64,000 bases of DNA from Anaspis maculata (GCA_949128115.1 OX421965.1:55980012-56044011), one strand, 5' to 3'. Shown: positions 10,871-21,149, counted from the stretch's first letter. Translations and numbers: made by a program. The notes: a model not told the origin generated them from the sequence alone.

Positions 10871-11231
10871 AGTCCTCAGTACAGTCGGGTCTCGCAAGTT
10901 TACACATTTTGAATAATTTTTCTGACCTTATTGCAAACTTCGAATTGTTCCTCAGTCCCCTCTTTAATTGGATATTTTTATTCACATTATGGTTGTTTAA
11001 GATTGCAATGGCTATAAAACTTTGAAGTTTGGACGACAATTAATCACCCTGTACAAATCGATTTCCATGCGTAGAACTCGTAAAGTTTATAGAGCTGCCC
11101 TCTATCTTTTTTCGATGAAGTTCGAGGTGGAGCCGTTTGAATATCCAACCGTCACGTTCAGCTATCATCGCTAAAATAGTATGCATGCTTACCCCTACGT
11201 CTAACTAAGCATGCCTAGAGTATTATTATTA
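10871..11231. other. CAGGGTG-ended element fragment and spacer
   Basis: Read on the minus strand from about 11054, the sequence starts CAGGGTGATTAATTG, the end motif of mariner-like elements in this window. The other end was not found. The rest, including an ATT repeat at 11221-11234, shows nothing further. Confidence 0.35.
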
Positions 11232-11799
11232 TTATAATCGGTTAGCAAACCACTGTCTAATATGCGTTTTGATTTCCTCCGATGTCCAGCAGAAATTGAA
11301 CTTTGCCATGGATAAGCCGAACCCTGTAAAAAAATTATAACAACAAATCAGTGAACTTGTTTGTATGAAAAGCAAGCGAGTGGGCAAAGAGGTATAGGTA
11401 GGTACCTGTTTCGTTGGCAATGCGCTTTTCATCGCCTTTGAGCGTTCTTTTCTGCCTTTCATTCTTCAGCAAAAAAACATCTCTCTCGAAATGCTCAAGA
11501 TGTTTTCTTTTGTTGGTGACGGTCGGAGATCTCGACCTAGCAGATCTGATACCACAAGAAATGCTGGGGAACATCTCTCTTATTCGCGATGATATTATGG
11601 ACGACGTACGCTGTACTGGCGGAGTCACCTGGCTTATTGAGATCGGAAGAGAAGGAAATGGAGACGATGGTGATGGTGACGACTGTGCAGGCGGCGTTTG
11701 TCTGTCCATGAGCGCATTTGTGATAGCAGTGCGGACTTCGGCAGAGGCCAGTACTGTAGACAAAGCATTGACAAGTTCTTCCTTATGTTGGTTCGTCAT
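11232..11799 (-). CDS. Two-exon gene of unknown function, 161 residues
   Basis: Exon 1 runs 11799-11406 and exon 2 runs 11323-11232. The intron is 82 nt with donor ACAG/GTACCT and acceptor TTTTTTACAG, and the phase-1 joint keeps the frame to TAA. An upstream in-frame ATG at 11847 could add 16 residues; the one at 11799 (GGAAAATGA context) gives the compact start TNQHKEELVNALSTVLAS. A serine/proline-rich stretch follows, then a basic segment (KRKHLEHFERD). The C-terminus GFGLSMAKFNFCWTSEEIK joins across the splice and faintly recalls the short F-x-W motif that precedes HECT-like modules in some transposon-linked animal proteins. I would not name a function. The clean splice argues for a real gene. 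Confidence 0.5.
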
Positions 11800-12317
11800 T
11801 TTCCGAGAAACTTGCGTAAACACGTACAAAATGTGGATTAGACGCACTGTGATCTGAAATTAAATCATGGATTACTTACAATCTCAAATTCATAATGATC
11901 GACTTTGCGTGACAGGCAGAGAAATAACTCTAGGTACTACGAGTCCCCTGTCAAAATTGGCACAACGAGCCTGTACAGTTTACTTTAAATTTGCTACTTT
12001 ACTATGCCATCCAAACACCAAAGCCAAATAATGAATATTCGTCTAAATATTTTTTTCTATGCTCTACATTTAGTTTTTAAACAATTGGCCCATCCATTTC
12101 ACTCTGAAATGGAAATCCAAGTATATTTTCTTTAAATATAGCATCTATACTGTCGTTTGGTATCAAAAATACAAGTCCTTAACTTTTCCATCAGTTTAAA
12201 AACTGGAATATAGAAGCAGGAAAACCTAGCTAGATTTAAACGAGCCATTGAAGGAGAATGATGACGTAGCAGGGAGCTAACCCAATCGCATGCAGCCGCG
12301 CCTCGTCTTTTCTTGCG
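11800..12317. other. Unannotated spacer
   Basis: Low-complexity and unique sequence. No coding frame, hairpin or element terminus could be supported between the small gene and the THAP-like exon. Confidence 0.4.
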
Positions 12318-12577
12318 GAACACGAAGCTGAAGCATGTTTTGAACCTACTTGTATGAACGAGGGCATTATACTAAATAAATTGCTTCTGACCGTACTGAA
12401 AAGAGACTCCGAACGCCGTAAGAAGTGGTTTCAGGCAGTCAATATTACGACACCTGGACTTGCACGAAGGTTGCATGTTTGTGGAGATCATTTCAGGCTC
12501 TTGTGCGAAGAACCTTTGAGAAAACCCTGCTTCACTAATTGGGAATACTTGAAAACCTATAAAGAGATAAATGTTAG
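12318..12577 (+). CDS. THAP-like zinc-finger exon
   Basis: The frame open through 12318-12577 carries the C2CH spacing of a THAP domain: CFEPTC near 12336-12353, a basic block RRKKWFQAVN, then LHVCGDHF. The usual THAP form is C-x2-4-C, W, C-x2-H-F, and all four zinc ligands are visible. A donor (GTTAG/GTACGT) follows 12577 in phase 2. The ATG at 12354 lies after the first cysteine pair, so the true start is upstream or on another exon. THAP domains bind DNA in P-element-type transposases and in host factors. Nothing downstream was recognised as its next exon, so it may be an orphan fragment. Confidence 0.45.
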
Positions 12578-12674
12578 GTACGTATTCTATGTTGAATTAT
12601 AAGCGGATTTTTTATTACCTGTACCAAATCGAACCTTTGACAACTTATAAACGTCAGAGATAGAAGCAAACAAC

Positions 12675-12822
12675 AGCCGCTTTCTTTCGGTCAGGATCAC
12701 GGATCACGATCCGGAAATCCGCTCACGGGGTTGGTTAGTTGTGTCACGTGGAACCAATCCAACCAATGCAGTCAGCGGATTTCCGAATCATGATCCGTGA
12801 TCCTGGCCGAAAGAAAGCAGCT
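12675..12822. repeat. MITE-like hairpin with a dispersed end motif
   Basis: AGCCGCTTTCTTTCGG at the left pairs with CCGAAAGAAAGCAGCT at the right, and GATCACGGATCA and GGAAATCCGCT pair inward. The end motif CCTGGCCGAAAGAAAGC recurs alone near 51911-51927, suggesting a dispersed family. Confidence 0.65.
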
Positions 12823-13057
12823 AACGTTGCAAGGGTTACGAAAACCAAATATTTTAAGGTGTGGATCACGACGTATGTCAGAGAGCTTTGTCTTTGCACT
12901 TGTGCGAGTGCAAGAGAGACATCATGTGGTCGTATGTCTTTCACGCTTCCTTGCACTCGACAGAGCTGTGATTCGTGTAGCCTTTCTGTGACGTCATTGG
13001 GGCCCCGTTTGAGACTCCACTTTATTTTTCCAAGTTTTGTTTTTTTTTTGTCGCAAA

Positions 13058-13089
13058 ATGAGCTCAGATGCTGATACAAAGAAATACGG
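13058..13089 (+). CDS. Possible short first exon
   Basis: An ATG in AAAATGA context starts eleven codons (MSSDADTKKYG) ending at a donor-like GG/GTACGT. A CRE-like GTGACGTCA lies about 70 bp upstream near 12989. No downstream partner exon was found, because a foldback element starts 50 bp later. Weak support only. Confidence 0.15.
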
Positions 13090-13137
13090 GTACGTTCATT
13101 TTTCATAAGCTATGTGAAAAAGCATTACAATTTTTTT

Positions 13138-13929
13138 GGTGTCTACACCTTTTCCAGTTGTAGTTCAGAAAATATCAATTGTATTTCAGATATCGTCAAT
13201 TGAATTTCAGAATTTATCAAGTGTAGTTCAGAAAGCGTCAATTGTATTTCGGATTAGTCACTTGTAGTTCAGAAGGCGTCAATTGTATTTCAGATTTATC
13301 AAATGTAGTTCAGAAAACTTGAACTGTACATCAGATTATGTCAATTGTATTTCAGAAAGCGTCAATTGAAGTTCAGAAGGCGTCAATTGTAGTTCAGAAG
13401 ACATCAGTTGCATCTCTGATTAGTAAAATGTAGTTCAGAAAGTATCAATTTTATTCGGACTCCTGCAAATTGGGGCACTTTTGCACAGCCACAGCTTTGA
13501 ACTCTTGATCTTCTTGTATGATGAACTGCAGATATTCGGCACATCTTCTGTGTAACAGATGCCTGCGGGGGTGTTAATCGCACGACCGGCTTCCGCAGCA
13601 ATGAAGAACGACAAATGCTACAATTATCTTGGAGCTGCATCGATTGATAAATTATACATATAAATTATTTTCTGAACTACAAATGACATGTTCTGAAATA
13701 CAAATCACGCAATCTGATATACAAATGATGCTTTCTCAAATTCAATTTATTAATCTGAAATACAATTGACTGTTTCTGAAATACATTTGACTAATCTGAA
13801 ATAAAATTGATACTTTCTGAACTTCATTTTACTAATCTGAAATGCAATTGACGTTTTCTGAACTACAATTGACGATATCTGAAATACAACTGATATTTTC
13901 TGAACTACAACTGGAAAAGGTGTAGAGGC
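13138..13929. repeat. Foldback element built of 20-bp repeats
   Basis: The ends GTCTACACCTTTTCCAG and CTGGAAAAGGTGTAGAGGC are inverted. Each arm (13160-13450 and 13665-13915) is a chain of about 12 imperfect copies of a 19-22 bp unit close to GTCAATTGTATTTCAGAAA, in opposite orientations. The central about 200 bp is unlike the arms and on the minus strand has a codon-like stretch (VPNICSSSYKKIKSSK), possibly captured sequence. This is the classic Foldback layout of inverted arms made of short direct repeats. Confidence 0.7.
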
Positions 13930-14131
13930 CCATTAATAAAAAGTGCTACAATCAGCGGATTACGCAATGTTTCGCACATTTTTTGTGACGTCAACGATCT
14001 CGAACAATGAAATAACTGCTCGTCGCTCGCTTGGAGTGGGATTGTGACACCACGGATCAGTTTGCACACCTCAACTTCACACGATTGGCCTAGGAGCACC
14101 GGTGATCGGTGACGTCACATCGGAGCATATA

Positions 14132-14251
14132 TCGTGTGATCAAATAAATTTATAATTTAGGCAGGCCGTGACCTGGTCGTTAAGCACCAAACGCGGCTGA
14201 TTTTGGCGGGGCCATAGCCTGCCTAAATTATAAATTCATTTGATCACACGA
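14132..14251. mobile_element. TCGTGTGATCAAAT MITE, copy 1
   Basis: The 120 bp element has inverted ends TCGTGTGATCAAAT and ATTTGATCACACGA and a TA on each side. The arms pair over about 45 bp (AAATTTATAATTTAGGCAGGC). A same-length relative lies at 42860-42979. Confidence 0.85.
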
Positions 14252-14856
14252 TACAATGTCCGTTTGAAATCAGTAGTGGAATTCTACGAGTTTGATTTTT
14301 TTCCCCTAAAGTATAGTTTCACAAGAACAAAAAATAGCCGTTTTGTGTGCTATACAGGACTTGTGCTGTGTCCAGTTTATAGTGAACATGTCTACCGACT
14401 AGTTCTTCCTGACGGCTTTTCGTAAACCTACACTGGCGGTAAAAAAAGGGGAAGTGGATGAGGTTCTACCAGGTAAGGAGCGCATCGCTCTTCGGTGCAC
14501 ACTCTTCTGCGCTCAGTATGAATTTAAGCGATTCTTGTTGACAGTGATATGATTGAAGTAAGTTTCCAACATGGTGTTGTTATCTTGAAGTGGCTTTACT
14601 CATTTTATAATATGATATGATTGATATCATTAAACCTTTGACTGCTGCGCTGTGATCGCGCTTTTCGACACGGACACGAAACGCCTCCAGGGAAAGCTGT
14701 GGACTAGACCAATTCGCTGTGGAATAGAGAGAGCCCAAGAGGAGAGCCCAAAAAGACATTACGCCACAATTTTTGACACTTGACTTTTATTTTGAGATGT
14801 GTCAATATCTGATTTTATCTGAGATCTGGCCTACGGTGCAATAAGTTACGACCTCG
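14252..14856. other. Unannotated spacer
   Basis: No gene, hairpin or repeat was recognised. The plus-strand reading frame at 14240-14425 starts inside the MITE and has no coding character. Confidence 0.4.
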
Positions 14857-15964
14857 AGAGAGTCTGGCGAATATGTCCGAAAACACTGCCTTCAGCTCAA
14901 TCCCGGCAAGTCATCTGCTATACTGTTCGGCGGGAGAAAAAGTATACCTACCCGATTGTGGCGATGTCATGCAACTGGAGCTTGGTACAAGCGAAATAAA
15001 ATAAAGCGGAAGTTGTTCGCAACCTGGGACTGTACCTACATGGGCAGTGATTTGGGGTTTACTGAGCATGTTTCCAGATATCTACAAAGAGCGTACAGTG
15101 GCGAGCAATGTATTACATACATCAAAATGATCTGTCATTTAAAAAGTCCGGATTCATGCTTTATTGCTACATTGGGAGCCCAGTGGCGAATTGATCAATC
15201 ATCAGACGAAACAATTAACTTGGTAATCGACTCATTCGTAATTCAACGTATATTAAATGATTTTATAGCCTTGGTTCACCATCATGATTGCCGGCCGATA
15301 TTAATCAGCAAGTTTGACAAGATCCACTGACAAATGACAACAGCACAACACCACCGAACCGCACGGAACACCTCGGCGAGATGTTTCACATCTGTCGAAG
15401 TTTGACATTAAACGGTGACGTTATAACACCCTCCCCTTTTAAACCGAACACAGGTGGTACTACCGCCAAAAACAACCGTTCTCGAACCAATGGAACAGTT
15501 CCGTAGTGTTCCTCTCGCGAAAAATTGCCTATAGGCTGCAGGAGCTGAACTGGTTGAATATGAGCAAAAGAAGACAACTACTGACTCTGATCTTTTATCA
15601 TGACATCATAACAAACAAATGTCCTGCTTACCTGTACAACCGCATTTGCTTCCGCACCAATGTTCACACCATAAATGTCCGATTCAAAGACAAATTGACC
15701 TCACACCTTCACATAATACCCATATGTTCAAGAGATCCTTCACCTACAACATTACGAAGTAGGTACTACAATGCAGTACCACCAGAAGATCTCAAGTGTG
15801 CGAACCGCCAGACCTTCGGACGTCACATACGGAAACTACTGCACGAGGACCTACTGGCCTTATTATCAGCTTTTGGTCTCTATCTGTCTGGCTGTCTGGC
15901 CGACTATTGTTTCGCCGTTCCTACTGCTGACCAGTCTGATCATAGACTGACCAAATGCAAATAG
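14857..15964 (+). pseudogene. Decayed Jockey-like LINE, RT fragment
   Basis: After the position where the YADD motif should be, frame-shifted pieces read LQLNPGKSSAILFGGRKS (14895-14950) and then GLYMGSDLGFTEHVSRYLQR-like residues (15030-15100). The C-terminal reverse-transcriptase tail RLQELNWLNMSKRRQLLTL, TNKCPAYLYNRICF and RYYNAVPPEDLK occupies 15525-15830. Between 15120 and 15500 the expected RT thumb is missing or replaced by unrelated sequence. Several frameshifts and stops show it is dead. The family is non-LTR (Jockey/R1 side); clade placement would need an alignment. Confidence 0.65.
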
Positions 15965-16056
15965 TTGCGGTGGTACGCTAGCAAAATGACCCTGATTCTG
16001 CATTTTGTGATACTGCAATGAAATTTGGCATATGCAAACTACGTAGAATTTCAAGT

Positions 16057-16125
16057 GATTTGACCCGCAGCACTCAAAAATTTGTCCATCAGGGGGCGAC
16101 TGGGGGCCCCTCCAAATTTCAAGAT
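16057..16125. repeat. Dispersed repeat block
   Basis: GATTTGACCCGCAGCACTC followed by a GGGGGC-rich stretch is shared with 26917-26975 and, inverted, with 28140-28210. It ties the foldback element at 16307 to the larger one at 26833. Confidence 0.6.
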
Positions 16126-16306
16126 GTCAGAGTTTTTACCATGCACCATTCAGTACCGCCCTATCTACCGTACAGGACCTAAACAACTTTGTTCTTGACC
16201 ATTATAACATTTTTCGTCATGTCAATTCCATTCTTCTTACAGAAAAAAGTTATTTCTTTTTCTGGTTAACAAGTCGAAAAAAATATATTTTTTTGGACCA
16301 CAAATA

Positions 16307-17086
16307 GATTGTTGAGTCGTTTTTGTGTGATCATCGATAAATCCGCATCCCCTTGATTCATTTATGGGAACAAAAGTTTTGCTGTTCTATTCTTTAACGA
16401 AGGGGTGACCTCATCTTATCATTATTTTCAACATTACCTATTTCAATGTTTTATCCCTAAAAATATGATTATTATTGTACTAATATATAGCTTGAAGTTT
16501 TCTTCAACGGTTTGGATGATGAAACGGCCTCAGATTCCACCTGGAAGCCGTGCATATTAATTTTTCTGCAAGGCCGTCAAATTTGGCATTTTTGATTTTC
16601 TACCGGGAGCGGCCAAAATGTCAATACACACTACTCCGCCCAAGAGCACCGGTTGCGGTACTTTCGCACCAACTCTCATTTCAGTATCACAAAATGCAAA
16701 ATTGTTAGGCGTGAATATCGTTTTCCGCTAGAGCAAACCGGTGCTCTTGGGCGGAGTGGTGTGTATTGACATTTTGGCCGCTCCCGCTAGAAAATCAAAA
16801 ATGCCAAATTTGACGGCCTTGCAAAAAAATTATTATGTACGGCTTCCAGGTGGAATCTGAGACAGTTTCATCATCCACATCGTTAAAGAGAACTTCAAGC
16901 TGTATATTAGTATAACAATAATCATACTTACCGGAGTAAAACATTGAAAAAGGTAATGTTGAAAATAATGGTAAGTTGAAGTCACTCCTTTGTTGAAAAA
17001 TAGCACTGTTAAAGTTTTCTTCTCATGAATGAATCAAGGGGATGCGGATTTATCGATTATCGCACAAAAACTACTTGACAATCAAT
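16307..17086. mobile_element. Foldback element, about 780 bp
   Basis: The two arms, about 16307-16660 and 16735-17086, are inverted copies over most of their length. Examples are AAATCCGCATCCCCTTGATTC and its complement, and ACTCCGCCCAAGAGCACCGG near the centre. The loop of about 70 bp lies near 16670-16730. No coding capacity and no clear target duplication. Confidence 0.75.
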
Positions 17087-17204
17087 AATTGTGAGTGATA
17101 ATTACAGACTGTAGCGGTAAAATATATAGGCAACCAAGAATACACGAGTCACGAATTCAAATATTGGTATAAAAAGTTATCTTATTCTTTTAAAATTTAA
17201 ATAG
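17087..17204. other. Spacer downstream of the TE-family gene
   Basis: AT-rich sequence following the TAA stop of the minus-strand gene remnant. On the minus strand TTTTAAAAGAATAAG offers no strong AATAAA signal. Confidence 0.35.
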
Positions 17205-17440
17205 TTAATTGTCGACTCCTAAAACAACCTCAGGGCAATGTTTTACCAGAAACTCATCGATTTCTATCACTTTGTATGGCTTTTTCTTGCACGCGGTTCT
17301 GGCAATGATATACCATTGAGCTGGAATGAAAACGTCAACATTTCTGGATGCTTTTTCTACATTAGAATGAATGGAATCTCCTTCATTCTGTGTATGATTT
17401 TTCTCTAGAAAGTTGTGTGTGATTTTAGTTGAAAATGATA
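17205..17440 (-). pseudogene. C-terminal remnant of the TE-family gene
   Basis: On the minus strand an open frame without a start reads KITHNFLEKNHTQNEGDS, then VFIPAQWYTIARTACKKK and PYKVIEIDEF, ending with TAA at 17205. The HNFLEKNHTQNEGDSIH type of block is the conserved C-terminal signature of the same insect family as the exon at 17700-18371. The central part expected between them (the YSDxCxGQNRN-type core) is absent, so the gene carries an internal deletion. The frame is otherwise uninterrupted, which suggests recent decay. Confidence 0.6.
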
Positions 17441-17456
17441 TCGCACAAAACTATAA

Positions 17457-17699
17457 GGACCGTATTCATACCTCGCTTTTAAGCTAAAAGCGCTTTTAAA
17501 GCGATGCGCATTTAGGGGCATTTCTCATATTTCAGTGTTCAAAAATACATTATTGCGATTGGGAGCGATTGTATGTACTTAATTGCAATTAATTTGCGAG
17601 TTAATTTGTATTTTTGAACACTGAAATATGAGAAATGCCCCTAAATGCGCATCGCACTAAAAGCGCTTTTAGCTTAAAAGCGAGGTGTGAATACGGCCC
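17457..17699. mobile_element. MITE with TAA duplication, 243 bp
   Basis: Ends GGACCGTATTCA and TGAATACGGCCC are inverted, and the arms pair for about 110 bp (CTCGCTTTTAAGCTAAAAGC, GGGGCATTTCTCATATTTCA). Flanks are TAA at 17454-17456 and 17700-17702. A TAA duplication suits a PIF/Harbinger-type MITE. It sits between the two remnants of the TE-family gene and creates the stop of the upstream one. Confidence 0.85.
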
Positions 17700-18371
17700 T
17701 AAAAGGTTAGATTGTAGGTAGACAACTTACTCCCATAATATTGTTCTGACACTTCGCACTTTGGAGTTGACAAAACATGCTCTAAGTCGAATACCGCAGA
17801 GAAAAAAGTATTTTTGTTTTTCGTTTTCTCTTTGTCGGTTTCTTTTTTCTGCCTACTCAGCTCTTCATTCCTTTTATGATTTTCTATTTCTTCTTCTAGC
17901 ACTGCTTTCTGCTGTTCATTGGAATTCTTGTATTTTTCACAAAGACCACATAAGTCCTTTTTGGACTTGAAAAAGTGCAAGTTGAATTGCGTATTGAAAA
18001 TATGTCTATACATCGATTCCTTTGCTATATTGGACATATTGTTCTGATTGCAATATTCTTTGTACATGGAATACATCTTCGTCAGGTTCAAATTCGAAGG
18101 CAAATACTCACGTCCAGAATCTTTCCTACAATAGTGGCTTTCCACTTTATCAAATTTATTAATGTGATCTTTCATACTTTGTAAATCAATGTTTTGAAGC
18201 CGAGACGTAGTTTTTGACTCACGCAGATCTTTCTCGACCACACATCCCTTCTTTTTGCCGAAAGTGTTTTTGACACTTTGTTCCGAGATCCCCAAAGTGT
18301 CTAAAAAGATTCTCTTGCATACACAAACATTTTCGTTCTTAGCGTCTGGCAAAAAATATGACAGCGTACAA
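17700..18371 (-). pseudogene. Transposon-derived family gene, N-terminal half
   Basis: An acceptor (GGAGTTTTTACAG) precedes 18371. The frame then gives about 222 residues, including VCVCKRIFLDTLGISEQSVK, DHINKFDKVESHYCR, NTQFNLHFFKSKKDLCGLC and FDLEHVLSTPKCEVS, stopping at the MITE border after KLSTYNLTF. I recognise this order (cysteine-rich start, the VESHYCR block, the KxDxCxxC zinc motif, the STYNLT block) as a large family of transposon-derived insect proteins probably related to a DDE transposase; the family is not formally named here. The catalytic core is missing. The reading frame up to the MITE is clean. Confidence 0.6.
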
Positions 18372-18505
18372 CTGTAAAAACTCCGCTAAATGAAATGAGC
18401 TATTGAATTTTCTGATGGTATTTCGCCTGCTCTTACAAGTAGCCAATGAAATTTATGTTAATACTTTCCTTATTTGAACAATTTTTGCTGTTTTTTTTTT
18501 AAACT

Positions 18506-18847
18506 TTAGTAATGTACTTTCAAATTTTTCAAACTTTCATGTTGGTCTAGATATGTGGATGAGGTCAATAACTGCTCATTATGGTGACACGCCATGTGTT
18601 GTTCCATCGCACAGGGACGGAAAGAGAGGTCGCATTTCCTACATAGGATCAGGCTGTTACTATCCGAGCTGTCCGAAGTGGTCTCGGCATAGATTTTGGG
18701 TTCCGAGGTGGACGGTCCTGCCTCTCTCTCATCCTGGCTCATGAATTTCCATGCCGCTATACGTTTTTGGAAATCTCCATTTGATGGATATTTTGGTGGT
18801 AAATAGTCTTCATCGTTAGAGTCCAAATCTGACGTGGATGCTGACAT
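18506..18847 (-). CDS. Probable 5' exon of the TE-family gene
   Basis: An ATG at 18847 starts an acidic, serine-rich frame (MSASTSDLDSNDEDYLPPKY), followed by CRKCDLSFRPCAMEQHMACH, a C2H2-like pattern. The frame ends near 18506 without a strong donor; GAAA/GTACAT at about 18518 is the best candidate, but its phase does not match the acceptor at 18371. Position, strand and composition fit a first exon of the gene continued at 18371-17700, but the joint is unproven. Confidence 0.4.
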   Translation of the reverse strand: MSASTSDLDSNDEDYLPPKYPSNGDFQKRIAAWKFMSQDEREAGPSTSEPKIYAETTSDSSDSNSLILCRKCDLSFRPCAMEQHMACHHNEQLLTSSTYLDQHESLKNLKVHY

Positions 18848-18869
18848 GACGTGACATGACTTGAGAGTC

Positions 18870-19347
18870 TAAGGCGCTCTCCAAGCAAGGGTTAGAAGCC
18901 CCGGAGCAGATTATTCTGAAGCTGGGATTGGTGCATCCTAGATCCCTATTGTCGAGTTAGCTTTCTGTTGCCTGTCCCCTTCGCAATTTCGCTTTATTTT
19001 AATAAAACACTGAATACACACTGATCGGATTTTTATTTCATCCTTCTTTCGTCACAAAACTTGGAAAAAAACTAAAACGAACCACCGAGAGCGACCGTTG
19101 ACATATCCGGAACAAATTCGGTACCGCGCTGGTCAAAAACTGCCGCCCATTAGGCGCGAACTTCAAACCACACCAGCGGTTCTCAACATGCCGGTCGCCT
19201 TGGAATACAATGCATTTGGATTTCAACGACTTATTATGATAAGTACAAACTCCATCAGAACAATCAAGAAGTTATAACAAATTGCATTGTTTTTAGATAC
19301 TTTATCGAAGACTACACAATAACAAATAGTGAATCAAATATAAACAG
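18870..19347 (-). repeat. Candidate 3' LTR of the BEL/Pao remnant
   Basis: Directly after the stop of the BEL-type integrase tail the minus strand reads TGTTAACTGTTTATATTTG, a plausible LTR start with TG. AATAAA-like signals (TTAAAATAAAGC) lie near 18995-19010. The other LTR and the CA end were not found, so this is a positional inference. Confidence 0.3.
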
Positions 19348-19640
19348 TTAACACAAGCGGCTAATTCTACCACGAAAACGATTCTGGATTGTGTAATCAC
19401 TCAGCGTCTTCATTGTTTGTTTAGGCAATCCACAAACCTTTGCGACAGCTCTCTCAAGCATCCCGTTAGCACACTTTACTCTTACAACTCGCACTACACT
19501 GTCCTCTCCAGGTTTACACCCAACGACCCTTCCCAGCTTCCATTTGCAGGGAGGTGTGTTGCCGTCTTTGATGGACGGCACGTCCAAGATCTTGTCGGTG
19601 ATCGTTACCAATGCGCCAAGCATAGAATAGCCCTCCTAGA
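19348..19640 (-). pseudogene. BEL/Pao integrase C-terminal domain (DUF5641)
   Basis: The minus-strand frame has PPCKWKLGRVVGCKPGEDSV, VRVVRVKCANGMLERAVAKV and CGLPKQ. This is the hallmark W-K-L-G-R-V, P-G-x-D-x-V-V-R-V, R-x-V-x-K-x-x-x-L-P order of the domain that ends BEL/Pao polyproteins. Only this about 90-residue tail is present; upstream of 19640 no integrase core is seen. It marks the 3' end of a truncated retrotransposon. Confidence 0.75.
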
Positions 19641-19789
19641 ATGGAAAACCCCTGTATCACCGGCTGCAAGTGATTGCAGCGCTTGCGGTGGGTGCGCCCA
19701 GAACTAAACGTGTAAATAAAATTACAACACTTGAACAAGGTTTTGGCGGGGAATTTAAAATCTTGTTCATTCGTAACCAGTTTTCGACT

Positions 19790-19884
19790 GGATGGCTCTG
19801 GCTCTGACTCGAAGCAATTTCAGACAACAAAAGAATCTCGTGTGGTCTGAAATCGTTTTAAATCAGAGCCAAAGCAAACCATCC
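19790..19884. repeat. Small hairpin, about 95 bp
   Basis: GGATGGCTCTGGCTCTGA pairs imperfectly with the complement in CAGAGCCAAAGCAAACCATCC, and AATTTCAGAC pairs with GTCTGAAATC. It has MITE-like proportions but imperfect arms. Confidence 0.45.
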
Positions 19885-20040
19885 AAAAACGCTATACAGT
19901 TAATTGTTTGTTCAATCCATACCAGCATAATGTGCATGATTTTTTTTCTACTTTATTCAATTACTTAGCCAAATATTTTAAGTTCATGGAACATACCTGG
20001 TACCTGGGTACATAGAATGATGATTATATTTGTGTTTATA

Positions 20041-20183
20041 AAAGCTGTATTACACTGCGCAATTTCTTGTACAATTTCTTGAACAATCTGCCAAAATAGT
20101 GTCAAAAAACAATGAACTTAATTGTTGATTTGACAGATTGTTCAAGAAATTGTACAAGAAATTGTGTAGTGTAATACAGCTTT
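20041..20183. repeat. MITE-like hairpin, 143 bp
   Basis: AAAGCTGTATTACACTGCGC at the left and its complement GTGTAGTGTAATACAGCTTT at the right are nearly perfect. Arms of about 57 bp include TTCTTGTACAATTTCTTGAA. The loop is about 30 bp. High identity suggests recent origin. Confidence 0.8.
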
Positions 20184-20214
20184 ATTATAGGTAATAGGTA
20201 ATAATATTCATATA

Positions 20215-20477
20215 CAGGGTGTTACACTTCTTTTGTCAATATTTTAGGAGAAGGTAGAGCTTGTAGGTATTCATCAACTTACTTTGTGTACCGGATTTGG
20301 TCAAAATCCAAAAATTAAATTTGGAATTGTAACACAAAAACCTTTTTAAGACTCAACTTTGAAAGCCTATATCTCCGTTATAATGAGTTTCCGGTATACA
20401 TTCTTTCGAGAAAGTCTACTTATTTTTTGATGCTCTACCATTTCCTAAAATATTGAGGAAAGAAGTGTAGCACCCTG
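20215..20477. mobile_element. CAGGGTG MITE with TA duplication
   Basis: The 263 bp element starts CAGGGTGTTACACTTCTTT and ends AAGAAGTGTAGCACCCTG, flanked by TA on both sides (20213-20214, 20478-20479). Inner arms pair more weakly. The ends match those of the mariner family seen at 56758-61299. Confidence 0.8.
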
Positions 20478-20489
20478 TATAATACACGA

Positions 20490-21050
20490 TATTTATTTTC
20501 CTTATTTTTTTTGAACAATTGTCTGGCCTGGTATTTTTTATGGGCAGTCAATTTGATTGGATCAACTAATGGGTTGTTTGGATGGGCGTTGACATATTTT
20601 AAAAACTCAGAATAGTTGCCTTTTGCAAACAAATCGACTTTGCGACACCAAAAAAAATTGCACATCTTACAATAAGCTTGCAAACATTTTTGCCATAATC
20701 TGAGTGATCAGCACAATTTAAAGGAACAAAGTTCACGCTAGCTGGTGATGGTAAATTCAAGGTGCTGGCTCCCATATCTTGTACCAAATCCGCTTCAACG
20801 GGGGGCTCAACGCTAGCTGGTAAATCCGAGGAGCTGGCTTCTTGTTCCTACAAAACATAAATTTGAGCTCTCGAGGTTGCATTGAACATAACATTGCAGA
20901 ACTGATCCAGTACATACCCGGTAAATTCAAGGTAGGCACGGCTGTTCGAGTAAGTCCTCTGCGGGTCCCTTGTACATGACACTCTGGGGAGAAATGCGAA
21001 TGACATACAACATAAGTTTCTTACACCTGTTGGTGTGTCAGCTGTAGAAG
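20490..21050 (-). CDS. Possible multi-exon gene, unrecognised
   Basis: Minus-strand pieces look codon-like and carry splice signals. QPAPSTADTPT ends at a GTGTAAG donor near 21024. An exon after CTCCCCAG (about 20985) ends at TTTACCGG/GTATGT near 20917. An exon after TTTTGTAG (about 20848) reads ASSSDLPASVEPPVEADLVQ and NLPSPASVNFVPLN. YCKMCNFFWCRKVDLFAKGN and EFLKYVNAHPNNPLVDPIKL follow to about 20490. The phases do not all join and a frameshift separates the last two pieces near 20695, so this is either a broken gene or wrongly guessed exons. No family is recognised; the CxxC...C block could bind zinc. Confidence 0.3.
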
Positions 21051-21149
21051 GTGCGGGTTGTTAATGTTCTTCAACCACAAATCGAAAAGATCGGAATCCG
21101 CTAACGGGAATCGATGCCGTGCACTGTTCAAGTGTGTGCACTCGGGAAC

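Noticed and set aside
11414..11857. 147-residue plus-strand ORF
   Set aside because: It is antisense to the two-exon minus-strand gene, which has a clean splice and better composition.
13160..13915. CRISPR-like array of 20-bp repeats
   Set aside because: The repeats are imperfect, have no constant-length spacers and are mirrored in two inverted arms in a eukaryotic context. Foldback architecture explains them.
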